Translations under genes and position numbers: made by a program
Shown: piece after piece, positions 25,505 through 35,152 of the stretch
How positions within the stretch are numbered: position 1 is the first letter of the stretch
How the letters are laid out: every line of letters begins with the position of its first letter
Notes under the pieces: generated by a model
What the model was told of the DNA's origin: nothing
Seen by the model: the letters and a program-made list of their open reading frames with translations, nothing else
Database searches by the model: none
Assembly (NCBI RefSeq): GCF_019977195.1
Contig: NZ_AP024643.1
Coordinates: 4,216,001 to 4,280,000, forward strand
Direction of reading: 5' to 3'
Length of the DNA: 64,000 bases
DNA from: Arthrobacter sp. StoSoilA2
Lineage (GTDB): Bacteria; Actinomycetota; Actinomycetes; Actinomycetales; Micrococcaceae

Positions 25505-26272
25505 CTACCTGGCGTTGGGTGCCGGCACCGTCTCGTTGAGTACGCGCAGGGCGTTGAGCGTACGTGGATACCCGATGTACGGCAGCAACTGCGTGATGAC
25601 CTCAAGCATCAACCCGCGGCTGTTACCCACGTTCAGATTGGCCAGAATGTGCCCCTTGACCTGTGGCTCGCAGCCGCCAAGGGAAACGAGCATGGACAAG
25701 GTGAGGAGTTCACGCCTCGGAACATCAATGCCGGTGCGTGTCAGAAAATCGCCGAAGCAGTTCGCGGCGAGGTACTCCTGAAAGTGCATTTCATCAGCTG
25801 AGGCAGCTGCGCGCATGTCGTCGATGCGTTGTGCACCTATGATCTCCTTCTGGATAGCCAGCCCTTTCTCCGCCCGGTCCTTGGGAGTCGTGGTGGACTG
25901 GCCCGGAACAGGAAGCTCCACGCCGAATTCTTTGAGGATTTCGTTGGTGGCGTGCAGGAAATCGGAAACTTTGCCCATGCCGACATACGGGACGGCTTGG
26001 TAGACAAGTTCCTTCACCTCCACCGGAGTTACCCCAACGGTAAGGGCCGCGCCGAGCAACGCCCGGTATTCCCGCATTCCTTGTGACGCGATAAGGGAGG
26101 CGAGCTGAACCATGAGCCGCGTCCTGGTATCCAGTGTTCCGTGGCTCAACACATCGTCGAATGCGAAGTTGTTGAAAATCTCCACGAGCTCGGGGTCTGT
26201 AACCGCCAAGGCCGGAAGCTGACCGGGGAACAGTTCGTCGTGATTTCGTCGTGCCGTTTCGCTGGGTGCCAT
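25505..26272 (-). CDS. Carboxymuconolactone decarboxylase-family protein (two CMD domains)
   Basis: 255 residues with two CMD/AhpD-like helical domains: residues about 30-115 (DTRTRLMVQLASLIASQGMR, PVEVKELVYQAVPYVG) and about 150-245 (PRRELLTLSMLVSLGGCEPQ, GLMLEVITQLLPYIGYPRTL). The CxxC of AhpD peroxidases is absent; only a lone Cys (GGCEPQ) is present, so peroxidase activity is doubtful. Duplicated CMD proteins are usually annotated as 4-carboxymuconolactone decarboxylase-like. It lies 93 bases after hspR on the same strand, but nothing ties it to heat shock. Confidence 0.85.
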   Translation of the reverse strand: MAPSETARRNHDELFPGQLPALAVTDPELVEIFNNFAFDDVLSHGTLDTRTRLMVQLASLIASQGMREYRALLGAALTVGVTPVEVKELVYQAVPYVGMGKVSDFLHATNEILKEFGVELPVPGQSTTTPKDRAEKGLAIQKEIIGAQRIDDMRAAASADEMHFQEYLAANCFGDFLTRTGIDVPRRELLTLSMLVSLGGCEPQVKGHILANLNVGNSRGLMLEVITQLLPYIGYPRTLNALRVLNETVPAPNAR

Positions 26273-26365
26273 CGTAGGCCTCTCTTTCGTGGGAGCTCTC
26301 CCATCAATGCGTGGTTCCTGTGGATGCTCCCCACCGCGGGGGTCCAGCCACGAACCGCGGCGTTG

Positions 26366-26785
26366 CTACTCAGGCCGCGGCCTCCACACCACGACGGCTT
26401 GCGACCGTGCACGGGGTCGTTGACCGCGGGCCAGACTGACGACGTCGCCGGCTGCTCCCGCTGCGAAAATGCGGGTGTCCAAGGGGCTCCGGCGCCGGGT
26501 CAGTTCCTCCGTCAGCTCGGCCACGCGGTACTGCAGTGCAGCGACTTGGTTTTCCAGGTCCAAAATGCGCTTGATGCCTTCGAGCGAGACGCCGGACTGC
26601 GAGAGGCGCTGGACCTCCCGCAGCTTTTCGACGTCGTTCTGGGAGTACCTGCGCGACTTCCCGGGGGCGCGGCTGGGCGAGACGATGCCCAGGCGGTCGT
26701 ACTGGCGCAACGTCTGCGGATGCATGTCGGCAAGCTCCGCGGCGACGGAGATGACAAAGATCGGCTGGTTGACGTCGATTGCCAT
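26366..26785 (-). CDS. hspR: Heat-shock repressor HspR (MerR family)
   Basis: 139 residues from ATG 26785 (GGAG seven bases upstream). The N-terminal segment PIFVISVAAELADMHPQTLR (then QYDRLGIVSPSRAPGKSRRY) is the HspR type of MerR HTH, followed by a coiled-coil-like helix (LENQVAALQYRVAELTEELT) and a short tail. HspR with DnaK as co-repressor binds HAIR sequences, and two such boxes lie before dnaK. It is the last gene of the dnaK-grpE-dnaJ-hspR operon, ten bases after dnaJ. Confidence 0.95.
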   Translation of the reverse strand: MAIDVNQPIFVISVAAELADMHPQTLRQYDRLGIVSPSRAPGKSRRYSQNDVEKLREVQRLSQSGVSLEGIKRILDLENQVAALQYRVAELTEELTRRRSPLDTRIFAAGAAGDVVSLARGQRPRARSQAVVVWRPRPE

Positions 26786-26795
26786 GACCGTCTCC

Positions 26796-27770
26796 TTACA
26801 ACCGGGCCTTCGCGGCCAGGTCGTGACGCGGGTTGGCGTCGGTGGTCGCGGCAGCAAATGCCTTCACGGCCTCCTCCGCTTCCTTGTTCAGGTTCTGGGG
26901 GACGGCGATGTCGATAGTCACCAGGAGGTCTCCGGTCGCCTTGGACGTTTTCACGCCCCGGCCCTTGACCCGGAGGGTACGACCCGACGGTGTTCCGGCC
27001 GGGACACGCACCTTGACGGTGTCGCCGTCGAGCGTTGGAACCTCAATGGTCGCGCCAAGCGCAGCTTCCGCGAACGTGACAGGCACGTGGATGCGGATGT
27101 TGTCGCCGTCGCGCTGGAAAAACTCGTGTGGCTTCACGTTGACCGTGATGATGAGATCGCCGTTGCCGGCGGGACCAACGTTGCCCTTGCCGCGCTGGCG
27201 GACTTTCTGCCCGTCCTTGATGCCGGCGGGGATTTTGACGTCGATCACGTGGCCGTTGCTTTCGCGCAGGCTTACCGTAGTGCCCTTGATGGATCCAGCA
27301 AAGGAGATGGACGTCGTCGCAGTGCGGTCCGAGCCCTTCTGCGGTGCCCGCTGGAATCCGGTCTGGCCACCACCAAAGCCGCCACCAAACAGGTCAGCAA
27401 ACTCCGGAGGAATGCCACCGGCACCCGAGGGCTGACGCGCGCCGCCACCGAACAAGCCACCGAACAGGTCCTCGAACCCACCATTGGCACCAGCACCACC
27501 ACGCCCGGCCCCCGCACCGGGAGCGAACCGGGCACCACCCATGGCACGGATCGCGTCATACTGCTGCCTGTCCTCAGGACTCGACAAGACAGAATAAGCC
27601 TCGGAAATGTCCTTAAACTTCTTCTCCGCAGCAGCATTCCCGGAATTGGTATCCGGGTGATACTGCCGCGCAAGCTTGCGGTAAGCCTTCTTAATATCCG
27701 CGTCGGACGCGTCCTTGGCGATACCAAGGATCGCGTAAAAATCCTTTTCAACCCAGTCCTGGCTGGCCAA
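26796..27770 (-). CDS. dnaJ: DnaJ-family co-chaperone without zinc-finger domain
   Basis: 324 residues. J domain at 9-75 with the HPD motif (ARQYHPDTN). A Gly/Phe-rich linker (about 80-150) follows, then two C-terminal substrate-binding domains (VDVKIPAGIKDGQKVRQRGK-like and PAGTPSGRTLRVKGRGV). The four CxxCxGxG zinc repeats of type I DnaJ are missing and no cysteine is present, so it is a type II (CbpA/DnaJB-like) J protein. It stimulates DnaK ATPase in the cytoplasm. A 155-base gap with a strong hairpin separates it from grpE. Confidence 0.92.
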   Translation of the reverse strand: MASQDWVEKDFYAILGIAKDASDADIKKAYRKLARQYHPDTNSGNAAAEKKFKDISEAYSVLSSPEDRQQYDAIRAMGGARFAPGAGAGRGGAGANGGFEDLFGGLFGGGARQPSGAGGIPPEFADLFGGGFGGGQTGFQRAPQKGSDRTATTSISFAGSIKGTTVSLRESNGHVIDVKIPAGIKDGQKVRQRGKGNVGPAGNGDLIITVNVKPHEFFQRDGDNIRIHVPVTFAEAALGATIEVPTLDGDTVKVRVPAGTPSGRTLRVKGRGVKTSKATGDLLVTIDIAVPQNLNKEAEEAVKAFAAATTDANPRHDLAAKARL

Positions 27771-27847
27771 GAGCGTTTCCTTTCTAAAACAAACAATGCG
27801 TACGGCCGCAGTCAGCTCACCTCAGGCGAGCTTACAGCGGGCGCGCA

Positions 27848-27907
27848 ACCGGATATGGGGCGGCGGTGTGGAGGGCACCGCGGAGCGGGCACCGCCCCAT
27901 ATCCGGT
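27848..27907 (-). promoter_or_regulatory. 16-bp hairpin between grpE and dnaJ
   Basis: ACCGGATATGGGGCGG (27848-27863) and its exact complement CCGCCCCATATCCGGT (27892-27907) enclose 28 bases. It is the main feature of the only sizeable gap in the dnaK operon. An RNA hairpin here could stabilise the upstream dnaK-grpE message, act as a partial terminator, or be a processing site. There is no U-tract. Confidence 0.75.
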
Positions 27908-27924
27908 GGAGCGACAAGGTGAGA

Positions 27925-28605
27925 CTACGCCGGAACCGCGACGATGACCTGGGCCGCACGCAGGACCCGCTCACCTGAGCGGTATCCCGAGCGCAGCACC
28001 TGGCTGACCGTGTCCACGTCGATGTCCTCGCCGGGCTGCTGGATGAGTGCCTCGTGGATGGTGGGATCGAATTCGACACCTGTTTCCGCGATGCGTTCCA
28101 GTCCGTACGTCTTCAGCGCGTTTTCCAGTTTGGTGGCGATGGCGGCGAAGGGGCCGTCTTCGAGGTCACCGTGCTGGCGTGCGGCGTCGACGTCGTCCAG
28201 CACCGGGAGCAGGGAGTTCAGGACGCCAATGACGGCCATTTCTCCTGCTACGGCGCGGTCACGTTCGACGCGCTTGCGGTAGTTGACGTATTCAGCCTGA
28301 AGGCGAAGGAGGTCGTTGCGGAGCTCCGCTGCCTGGGCTTCAGCCGCGGCGCCGGAGGCTACCGACTCCTCGGCAGGGACCTCGACCCCGTTGAGGATTT
28401 CCTCAGCCTGGGAGAGAGCGTCACCTTCCGTGGGGGCGGCGTTGCCTTCGGTGGGAGCAGCAGCTTCGCCTTCGGGGTGGCGGGCAGCCCCGGTCTCCGG
28501 GTCAACCTTGCGGTTGTCCCGAATCACCGGTTTCTGCTGACGGGTGCCTTCGCGCTCGTCGCCGTTTCCTTCAGAGTGCTCTGCTTCGTTGCCGTGGTGG
28601 GGCAT
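27925..28605 (-). CDS. grpE: Nucleotide exchange factor GrpE
   Basis: 226 residues. A long acidic/Pro-rich N-terminal region (to about residue 90) leads into the GrpE coiled coil (LRLQAEYVNYRKRVERDR, about 98-115) and the head domain (EDGPFAAIATKLENALKTYG, FDPTIHEALIQQPG, VLRSGYRSGERVLRAAQVIV). GrpE releases ADP from DnaK. Its ATG lies two bases after the dnaK stop, so translation is probably coupled. Confidence 0.96.
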   Translation of the reverse strand: MPHHGNEAEHSEGNGDEREGTRQQKPVIRDNRKVDPETGAARHPEGEAAAPTEGNAAPTEGDALSQAEEILNGVEVPAEESVASGAAAEAQAAELRNDLLRLQAEYVNYRKRVERDRAVAGEMAVIGVLNSLLPVLDDVDAARQHGDLEDGPFAAIATKLENALKTYGLERIAETGVEFDPTIHEALIQQPGEDIDVDTVSQVLRSGYRSGERVLRAAQVIVAVPA

Positions 28606-28607
28606 GG

Positions 28608-30473
<1,866 letters not shown>

Positions 30474-30568
30474 ATCTTGTTTCCTTTCAATGGCCGATGT
30501 TGGAGATTGCCCCCGGCACCGGTCCGTTGGGCGGTTGGGTTATCGGGAGCCCACTCAACAATCGGCTA

Positions 30569-30589
30569 GTTGAGCGTTCTGCACTCAAC
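30569..30589. promoter_or_regulatory. HAIR box 1 (HspR operator)
   Basis: GTTGAGC-N7-ACTCAAC matches the HspR-associated inverted repeat CTTGAGT-N7-ACTCAAG with exact spacing. It overlaps the -10 side of the dnaK promoter. A further half site ACTCAAC lies at 30553-30559. Confidence 0.9.
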
Positions 30590-30615
30590 TGTACTCAGCC
30601 TCGTTTCAATGTCAA
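30588..30615 (-). promoter_or_regulatory. Predicted sigma-A promoter of dnaK
   Basis: On the minus strand TTGACA (30615-30610), a 16-base spacer, then TACAGT (30593-30588). It sits between the two HAIR boxes, the expected place for an HspR-repressed promoter. Confidence 0.65.
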
Positions 30616-30621
30616 TCCAAA

Positions 30622-30642
30622 GTTGAGTGAGGTACGCTCAAC
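30622..30642. promoter_or_regulatory. HAIR box 2 (HspR operator)
   Basis: GTTGAGT-N7-GCTCAAC has perfect 6-base inner arms and HAIR spacing. It lies seven bases upstream of the -35 element, with centres of the two HAIR boxes 53 bases apart. Confidence 0.9.
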
Positions 30643-30705
30643 TTTGACTTTCGGGCTGGAATTTGCCCCGGAATCACGCGGTTCTGAGGGCTGGTTTCGC
30701 CCAGC

Positions 30706-31296
30706 GTGAACTGGCAGACTTACGCGATGGACTTCGCTGGATTCATGCCGCCGGATGCGTTCTGGGCTATGAACGACGAGCTGGAGGAGAGGGTCCGGCA
30801 TGCTGCCGAGCGCCTCCCCCTGTTCCGGCTTGAGGATTGGGGCGGACCCTTGATGCTGGGTTCATGGCAGATGGACGCCAGTGAGGGTGGCGTAGTGCAC
30901 GGGAACGCGTTTCCTGCGAATCCAGCCACTGGTCCGCTACTGGAAGTGATCACAACTACGCGTGATCCCTTGGAGGTGGTGCGAAACCGGTGGCAGGCCA
31001 TCGCCGGGCCGCCGAAGTCGCTGGAGGAGTTGCAGAGTCAATCCGCGACCTTCGCGGCACACACTCACGAGCACCTGAGCGCCATGGTGGACGGTGTTCC
31101 TGCAGATTTCACCCTCTGGAACGGAACCGACTACTGGTTCGCGGCGGGAGCTGCTGCAGGCAGCTATGGAATCGTCATCGATGCGCGGGGCAACCGTAGC
31201 GATACGCAAGCCATGGACCTCAGGCGGATTCCCGACGTCGAGCCTTTACTCCAAGCCAGGCGCGCGGCGCTCAAGGCCGCCCGCGGCGAAGCGTGA
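30706..31296 (+). CDS. Hypothetical protein
   Basis: 196 residues from GTG 30706; ATG 30727 is an alternative and neither has a clear Shine-Dalgarno. No signal peptide or membrane helix. Visible landmarks are FRLEDWGGPLMLGSWQMDAS, a middle helical region (PKSLEELQSQSATFAAHTHE) and NGTDYWFAAGAAAGSYGIVI, which looks like a compact beta domain. The family was not recognised. It runs away from the dnaK promoter region and converges with DUF817, 21 bases apart. Confidence 0.7.
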   Translation: MNWQTYAMDFAGFMPPDAFWAMNDELEERVRHAAERLPLFRLEDWGGPLMLGSWQMDASEGGVVHGNAFPANPATGPLLEVITTTRDPLEVVRNRWQAIAGPPKSLEELQSQSATFAAHTHEHLSAMVDGVPADFTLWNGTDYWFAAGAAAGSYGIVIDARGNRSDTQAMDLRRIPDVEPLLQARRAALKAARGEA

Positions 31297-31317
31297 TGCC
31301 ACGCAAACGGCCCGACG

Positions 31318-32295
31318 TCACTCCGGCGGGCGGGCGACACGGATATCCGGGTGTCCCCCACGAATTTGGGTGTCGGCAGGGGCTTGGGTGTCGGCAGGGA
31401 TTCGGGTGTCGGCAGGGTACCGGCCCAAGGGCGGAGGCTCAGGTTTGTACACCCACGCCACGAGCACCACGGAAATGATCATCAGCAGGAACCAGGCGAG
31501 GAGCTTATCGATCGAGACCGCCTGCCAGCCATTCACCTGGTTGGGGTAGAGCCACGCGTGGGACCACGTGCCGATGTTCTCGGCGAACCAAATGAACAGC
31601 GCCACCAAAAGGAAGGACACCAGGATCGGCATCCGGAAGCGCTTACGGAACACGCGGAAATGCATCACACACCGCCCGTAGACAAGCACGACGGCGGCAA
31701 GCAGCACCCAGCGCGCGTCGAAGATGTAGTGGTGCGAGAAGAAATTGACGTAGATCCCGGCAGCCACAAGAGCCGTGATCCACCGCCATGGGTAGTGGTC
31801 GAAGTGGAGGTCAAAGAGCCGGAACACACGAACCATGTACGAGCCCACAGCCGCATACATGAACCCGCTGAACAATGGAACAGCACCGATCCGGAGGAAG
31901 CCCTCGGCCTCGTAGGACCACGAGCCCACGTCTGTCTTGAACAGCTCCATGACTGTTCCCACGGCATGGAACAGCAGGATCACCCGCAACTCGCGAAGCG
32001 TTTCAAGCTTGAAACTGATCATCAGGATCTGAATGACGACGGCAGCGATGGTCAGGAAGTCATTCCGTGCAAGGCCGGAGTCATCCGGGTACCAGAGGCG
32101 CGCCGCGATGATCACCGCGAGCAGGGCTGCACCGAAGACGCAGGCCCATGCCTGCTTCAGTCCGAACACCACGAACTCGGTAAGGCGCATGCGGAGTCGG
32201 CCACCGTGGGCGTGCTGCATGTCGGCATGCGTACGCTGCAGATAGCGGTGCGCGAGGTCGTCGATGGCTTGCTCCACCGAGGTCGAATTACGCAT
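31318..32295 (-). CDS. DUF817-family membrane protein
   Basis: 325 residues from ATG 32295, which overlaps the preceding MpaB gene by eight bases. About eight membrane helices. Conserved-looking segments include KLETLRELRVILLFHAVGTV, ELFKTDVGSWSYEAEGFLRI, VPLFSGFMYAAVGSYM and WFAENIGTWSHAWLYPNQ, typical of DUF817, whose role is unknown. The C-terminal tail (about residues 290-325) has three PADT repeats encoded by the 18-base repeats at 31366-31419. It is the last gene of a TetR-MpaB-DUF817 operon. Confidence 0.88.
   Translation of the reverse strand: MRNSTSVEQAIDDLAHRYLQRTHADMQHAHGGRLRMRLTEFVVFGLKQAWACVFGAALLAVIIAARLWYPDDSGLARNDFLTIAAVVIQILMISFKLETLRELRVILLFHAVGTVMELFKTDVGSWSYEAEGFLRIGAVPLFSGFMYAAVGSYMVRVFRLFDLHFDHYPWRWITALVAAGIYVNFFSHHYIFDARWVLLAAVVLVYGRCVMHFRVFRKRFRMPILVSFLLVALFIWFAENIGTWSHAWLYPNQVNGWQAVSIDKLLAWFLLMIISVVLVAWVYKPEPPPLGRYPADTRIPADTQAPADTQIRGGHPDIRVARPPE
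31366..31419. repeat. 18-base tandem repeat (3 copies) in the DUF817 3' end
   Basis: Three copies of TTGGGTGTCGGCAGGGNN (units start 31366, 31384, 31402). On the coding strand they give PADTRI/PADTQA/PADTQI-type hexapeptides in a disordered tail. Copy number could vary between strains by slippage. Confidence 0.85.
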
Positions 32296-33094
32296 TCCCT
32301 GCCCTGCCCCTCGACTTGGACGGGGTGGTTTCCAGGTGGCTGAGGTAGTAGTCCTTGGGCCAGTGCCGGATCCGCCGCGGGATCCGGGGATAGACGCGTC
32401 CGAGCCACCGCATGGTCCGCTCGAAGCGGCGGTCATCGCGGGGAGTCCACTCCAAGCCGAAGCCCTCGCGCAGGTGGTCCGGAAGCAGGCCGGCGGTCAG
32501 GAAGCGGGCAAGTGGCATGGCCAGGCGCATGAGTGCCGGCCCACCTGCCGGATACAGCAAATCCTTGGCTATCTTGCGGGCTTTTTCATCCGGCCTCAGC
32601 GTGTCCAAGTGCGAAGACCAATACCCTGCGAAGGCTGCACGGTCCGGCGGCCACATGTTAGCGGGAAGCTGTAATGCCGTCCCAATGCGTGCATAGTCGC
32701 GGTACATGCGCTCGGCGGTATCGTCGTCGAGCGGTCCATGCACTTGTTCGTAAACGGTGACGGCGGTGTCGTACAGGGTGGCGACAACCCAAAGCTGTGA
32801 ACCGGGGTCGAAAGCGTTGTAGCCCTTTGTCGCATCGTCCGGGTTCCGGCGCACCGGTGCGTGGGCGCGGTTGACGGCGCGGCGAACCGCAGCAACTTGC
32901 TCGTCTGAACCGTAAACGATCGCATAAACGTATGTCAGGGTGGCCCGCAAACGATCCTGCGGCCGCTGGGCAAAGTCGCTATGGTCCGCGACGCCGTGCC
33001 CCACCCTCGGGTCAGCGATCTGAAGGAGGATGGCGCGCCCGGCGCCGGCGAGCAATATGCCCTCCGCGCCGATGTCAGCAAGCCCTCGAACCAT
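32288..33094 (-). CDS. Oxygenase MpaB-family protein (DUF2236)
   Basis: 268 residues. Family landmarks: GILLAGAGRAILLQIADPRV near the N-terminus, GHGVADHSDFAQRPQDRLRA with conserved His, VRRAVNRAHAPVRR, and a central DPGSQLWVVATLYDTAVTVY. MpaB/rubber-oxygenase-related proteins bind haem through conserved His residues and oxidise hydrophobic substrates; the substrate here is unknown. It lies between a TetR regulator (41 bases before it) and DUF817 (overlapping) on one strand. Confidence 0.87.
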   Translation of the reverse strand: MVRGLADIGAEGILLAGAGRAILLQIADPRVGHGVADHSDFAQRPQDRLRATLTYVYAIVYGSDEQVAAVRRAVNRAHAPVRRNPDDATKGYNAFDPGSQLWVVATLYDTAVTVYEQVHGPLDDDTAERMYRDYARIGTALQLPANMWPPDRAAFAGYWSSHLDTLRPDEKARKIAKDLLYPAGGPALMRLAMPLARFLTAGLLPDHLREGFGLEWTPRDDRRFERTMRWLGRVYPRIPRRIRHWPKDYYLSHLETTPSKSRGRAGNA

Positions 33095-33135
33095 CTTGAT
33101 ACTTTACCGTCTGCTCCTGGTCGCTGGTCCGATGG

Positions 33136-33888
33136 TCACAGGCCCGCCATGCCCTGGAGGACCAGCAGTTGGTGCTCGAAAAGTTCGTCGCGCGCGGCGA
33201 ACGTATCCGGCCCATACTGGCCGAACACTTCAAAGCTCACAGCCCCGAAGACGGACGTCCACGCCAGCACGCCCCGAGCGAGCGCAGACTCGGGCACCGT
33301 GACCCCAAGTTCAGTCCGGATGTTCCGCATGTCTTCTGCCAAGCCTGGTGGGATGACGACGGCGGGATTCACTTCCGCCTCCAGGGCGCCTGCGCGATGA
33401 GCTTCCTCAAAGATGCCCACGAGGCGATAGATGACACGTGTTCCGGGAACCGTGGTTCGCTCACCTGGTGCCTGATAGCCGGGAACCGGGCTGCCGAAAA
33501 GCAGGGCATAGCTGGCTGGTTCCTTGAGCGCCCACGCACGAACAGCCTTGCCCAGGGCGCGGAACCGGCCTGCGAAATCATTCTCGGGAACAGCCGCTAC
33601 GGCTGCATCCACTTCGTCGCCGAGCTCGTTGTAGCCGTCGATGAGCAAGAGCGTGAGGAGTTCGTCCCGGCTTTCCACGTAGCGATAAACGGCCGAAGAA
33701 ACGACGCCAAGGTCCCGGGCAACAGCCCGCAGCGACAGCCCCGCCGCACCGTGGACGGCGAGGTGCTCCCGGCCGAGGCGGACAATATCGGCGATGGTTT
33801 GAGCACGTGCACGCTCGCGGGGAGTCGGGGGCTTGGCTTTCGGCTGGGCTTTAGGGGCAGCTTCGGCGCCGGGCGCTGTGGAGGACAT
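33136..33888 (-). CDS. TetR-family regulator
   Basis: 250 residues from ATG 33888. After a Pro/Ala/Lys-rich leader (1-25) comes a TetR HTH (IADIVRLGREHLAVHGAAGL followed by SLRAVARDLGVVSSAVYRYV, about 33-72) and a WHG/TetR_C-type ligand domain (EPASYALLFGSPVPGY). It starts the MpaB-DUF817 operon and is divergent from the epimerase gene. Two matching palindromes in the shared 136-base promoter region are its likely operators. Confidence 0.9.
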   Translation of the reverse strand: MSSTAPGAEAAPKAQPKAKPPTPRERARAQTIADIVRLGREHLAVHGAAGLSLRAVARDLGVVSSAVYRYVESRDELLTLLLIDGYNELGDEVDAAVAAVPENDFAGRFRALGKAVRAWALKEPASYALLFGSPVPGYQAPGERTTVPGTRVIYRLVGIFEEAHRAGALEAEVNPAVVIPPGLAEDMRNIRTELGVTVPESALARGVLAWTSVFGAVSFEVFGQYGPDTFAARDELFEHQLLVLQGMAGL

Positions 33889-33927
33889 GGAACCAGCTTG
33901 CCACAAGGGAGAGCACCATCAACAAAT

Positions 33928-33942
33928 GAGAGCACTGCTCTT
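33928..33942. promoter_or_regulatory. TetR operator candidate 1
   Basis: GAGAGCACTGCTCTT: 7-base arms around one central base with a single mismatch, 40 bases upstream of the tetR ATG. It is nearly the same as operator 2. Confidence 0.8.
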
Positions 33943-33976
33943 GACTTTGACGGTGCTGAGGTTCATTCTGAATTTA

Positions 33977-33991
33977 GAGAGCAGTGCTCTC
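33977..33991. promoter_or_regulatory. TetR operator candidate 2
   Basis: GAGAGCAGTGCTCTC is a perfect 7+1+7 palindrome (8+1+8 with the flanking bases at 33976 and 33992), 34 bases upstream of the epimerase ATG. Centre-to-centre distance to operator 1 is 49 bases. Confidence 0.85.
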
Positions 33992-34024
33992 TCATTAGAT
34001 TGGACTTCGAGGAAAGAGATCAGC

Positions 34025-34978
34025 ATGTACGTCGTCACCGGAGCAGGACCCGTTGGTTGGACCATAGCCGAACAGCTCGCTGAGCAGGGGGAAGACGTTC
34101 GCATTCTGACCCGCTCCGGCAGCGGCCCGGACCATCCCCTCATTGAACGGATGCGCGTCGACGCCTCCGATCCCAAGCAAACAGGCCAGGCACTCAACGG
34201 TGCGGCCGCGGTCTTCCATTGCATCCACGGATCGGCATACCGCGCCGCAGCGTGGGCGGCCGAGCTACCGCAAGCCGAACAAGTGGTGATGGATGCAGCG
34301 GCAGACGCGGGCGCCGTCGTCGTATTTCCAGAGAGCCTCTATTCCTATAGCGAGCCGGACAGCGTGATGACTGAAGCGGGTCCTCGGGAAGCCTCAGGCG
34401 GCAAGCGCGGGGTCCGTACGCAACTGCTTAGGGCCCGCACTGCGCACAAAGCCAACACAGTCAGCGTCGTGGCCGGTGACTTCTTCGGCCCACGGGTGAG
34501 GATGGCCCACGCCGGCGAGCGGATGGTTCCGCTTGTCACGGAGGGAAAATCCGTCCTGGTGATTGGCAGCGCCCGGCAACCGCACTCGTTCACGTATGTC
34601 CCGGACCTCGCGGCGTCCATGATCGCGGCGGCCCGGAATCCAAGGCTTTGGAACACCGTGCTCCATGCTCCGACCGGCCCAGCCCTGACCCAAGGCGAAC
34701 TTGCTGCGGCGTTCGCTGAGGCCGCCGGCGTTTCTGTTCCGAAGGTGAGTGCCATTCCCGGGTGGGTGTTGAGGACGGCGGGTCTCTTTTCGACCGATAT
34801 GCGGGAGCTTGCCGAGATGCTGTACCAATTCGAGCGGCCGTTCGTGATGGATTCCTCCCAAAGCCAGCGTCTCCTGGGCCTCGAACCGACGCCCCTCCCG
34901 GAAGCTGCCGCAGCAACAGTGGCGTGGTGGCGGGACGCTGTCCGGCAAGCTGCCACCACCCGTCACCCAAGTAAGTAG
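34025..34978 (+). CDS. NAD(P)-dependent epimerase/dehydratase-like (extended SDR, atypical)
   Basis: 317 residues from ATG 34025 with GAGGAAAGAG upstream. The N-terminal nucleotide-binding motif is VVTGAGPVGWTIAEQL (GxGxxGxxxA, about 3-18). VVFPESLYSYSEPDSVM aligns with the active-site strand, but the Tyr-x3-Lys pair is not evident, so catalysis may differ from classical SDRs. HSFTYVPDLAASMIAAARNP is the usual NAD-epimerase downstream motif. It is under the divergent TetR through operator 2. The last codons and the TAG stop lie inside palindrome copy B. Confidence 0.85.
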   Translation: MYVVTGAGPVGWTIAEQLAEQGEDVRILTRSGSGPDHPLIERMRVDASDPKQTGQALNGAAAVFHCIHGSAYRAAAWAAELPQAEQVVMDAAADAGAVVVFPESLYSYSEPDSVMTEAGPREASGGKRGVRTQLLRARTAHKANTVSVVAGDFFGPRVRMAHAGERMVPLVTEGKSVLVIGSARQPHSFTYVPDLAASMIAAARNPRLWNTVLHAPTGPALTQGELAAAFAEAAGVSVPKVSAIPGWVLRTAGLFSTDMRELAEMLYQFERPFVMDSSQSQRLLGLEPTPLPEAAAATVAWWRDAVRQAATTRHPSK

Positions 34979-35031
34979 CAGCAGATGCCCTTTTGGGCGC
35001 TCAAAAGGGCATCTGCTGCGACTCAGTTGCG
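34966..35031. repeat. 66-base intergenic palindrome, copy B
   Basis: Starts CCCAAGTAAGTAGCAGCAGA; centre CTTTTGGGCGCTCAAAAG. The perfect inner arms are GCAGCAGATGCCCTTTTG (34978-34995) and its complement (35002-35019). Its first 13 bases supply the last codons and stop of the epimerase gene. It ends GTTGCG rather than GTTGGG, the one decayed terminus among the four copies. Confidence 0.87.
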
Positions 35032-35050
35032 TCAGCTTCAATCGAATGGA

Positions 35051-35095
35051 GTTACTCCTGTTTCCCCAGTGACTACACGCAACAGCGGGAGTAAC
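35051..35095. promoter_or_regulatory. Inverted repeat upstream of the CIS operon
   Basis: GTTACTCC (35051-35058) and GGAGTAAC (35088-35095) form an 8-base inverted repeat 29 bases apart; the first also forms the local palindrome GGAGTTACTCC (35048-35058). It lies 58-102 bases before the first CIS gene in its only upstream non-coding space, a candidate regulator-binding site. No convincing -35/-10 pair was picked out. Confidence 0.45.
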
Positions 35096-35152
35096 CTAGT
35101 CCCAGTTGCAATTCTGGTCACCTTTCGAGTTCTGGGTTCTGCCGTGGGCTAT

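Noticed and set aside
25505..26272. AhpD-type peroxidase
   Set aside because: The CxxC redox pair required for AhpD activity is missing in both CMD domains.
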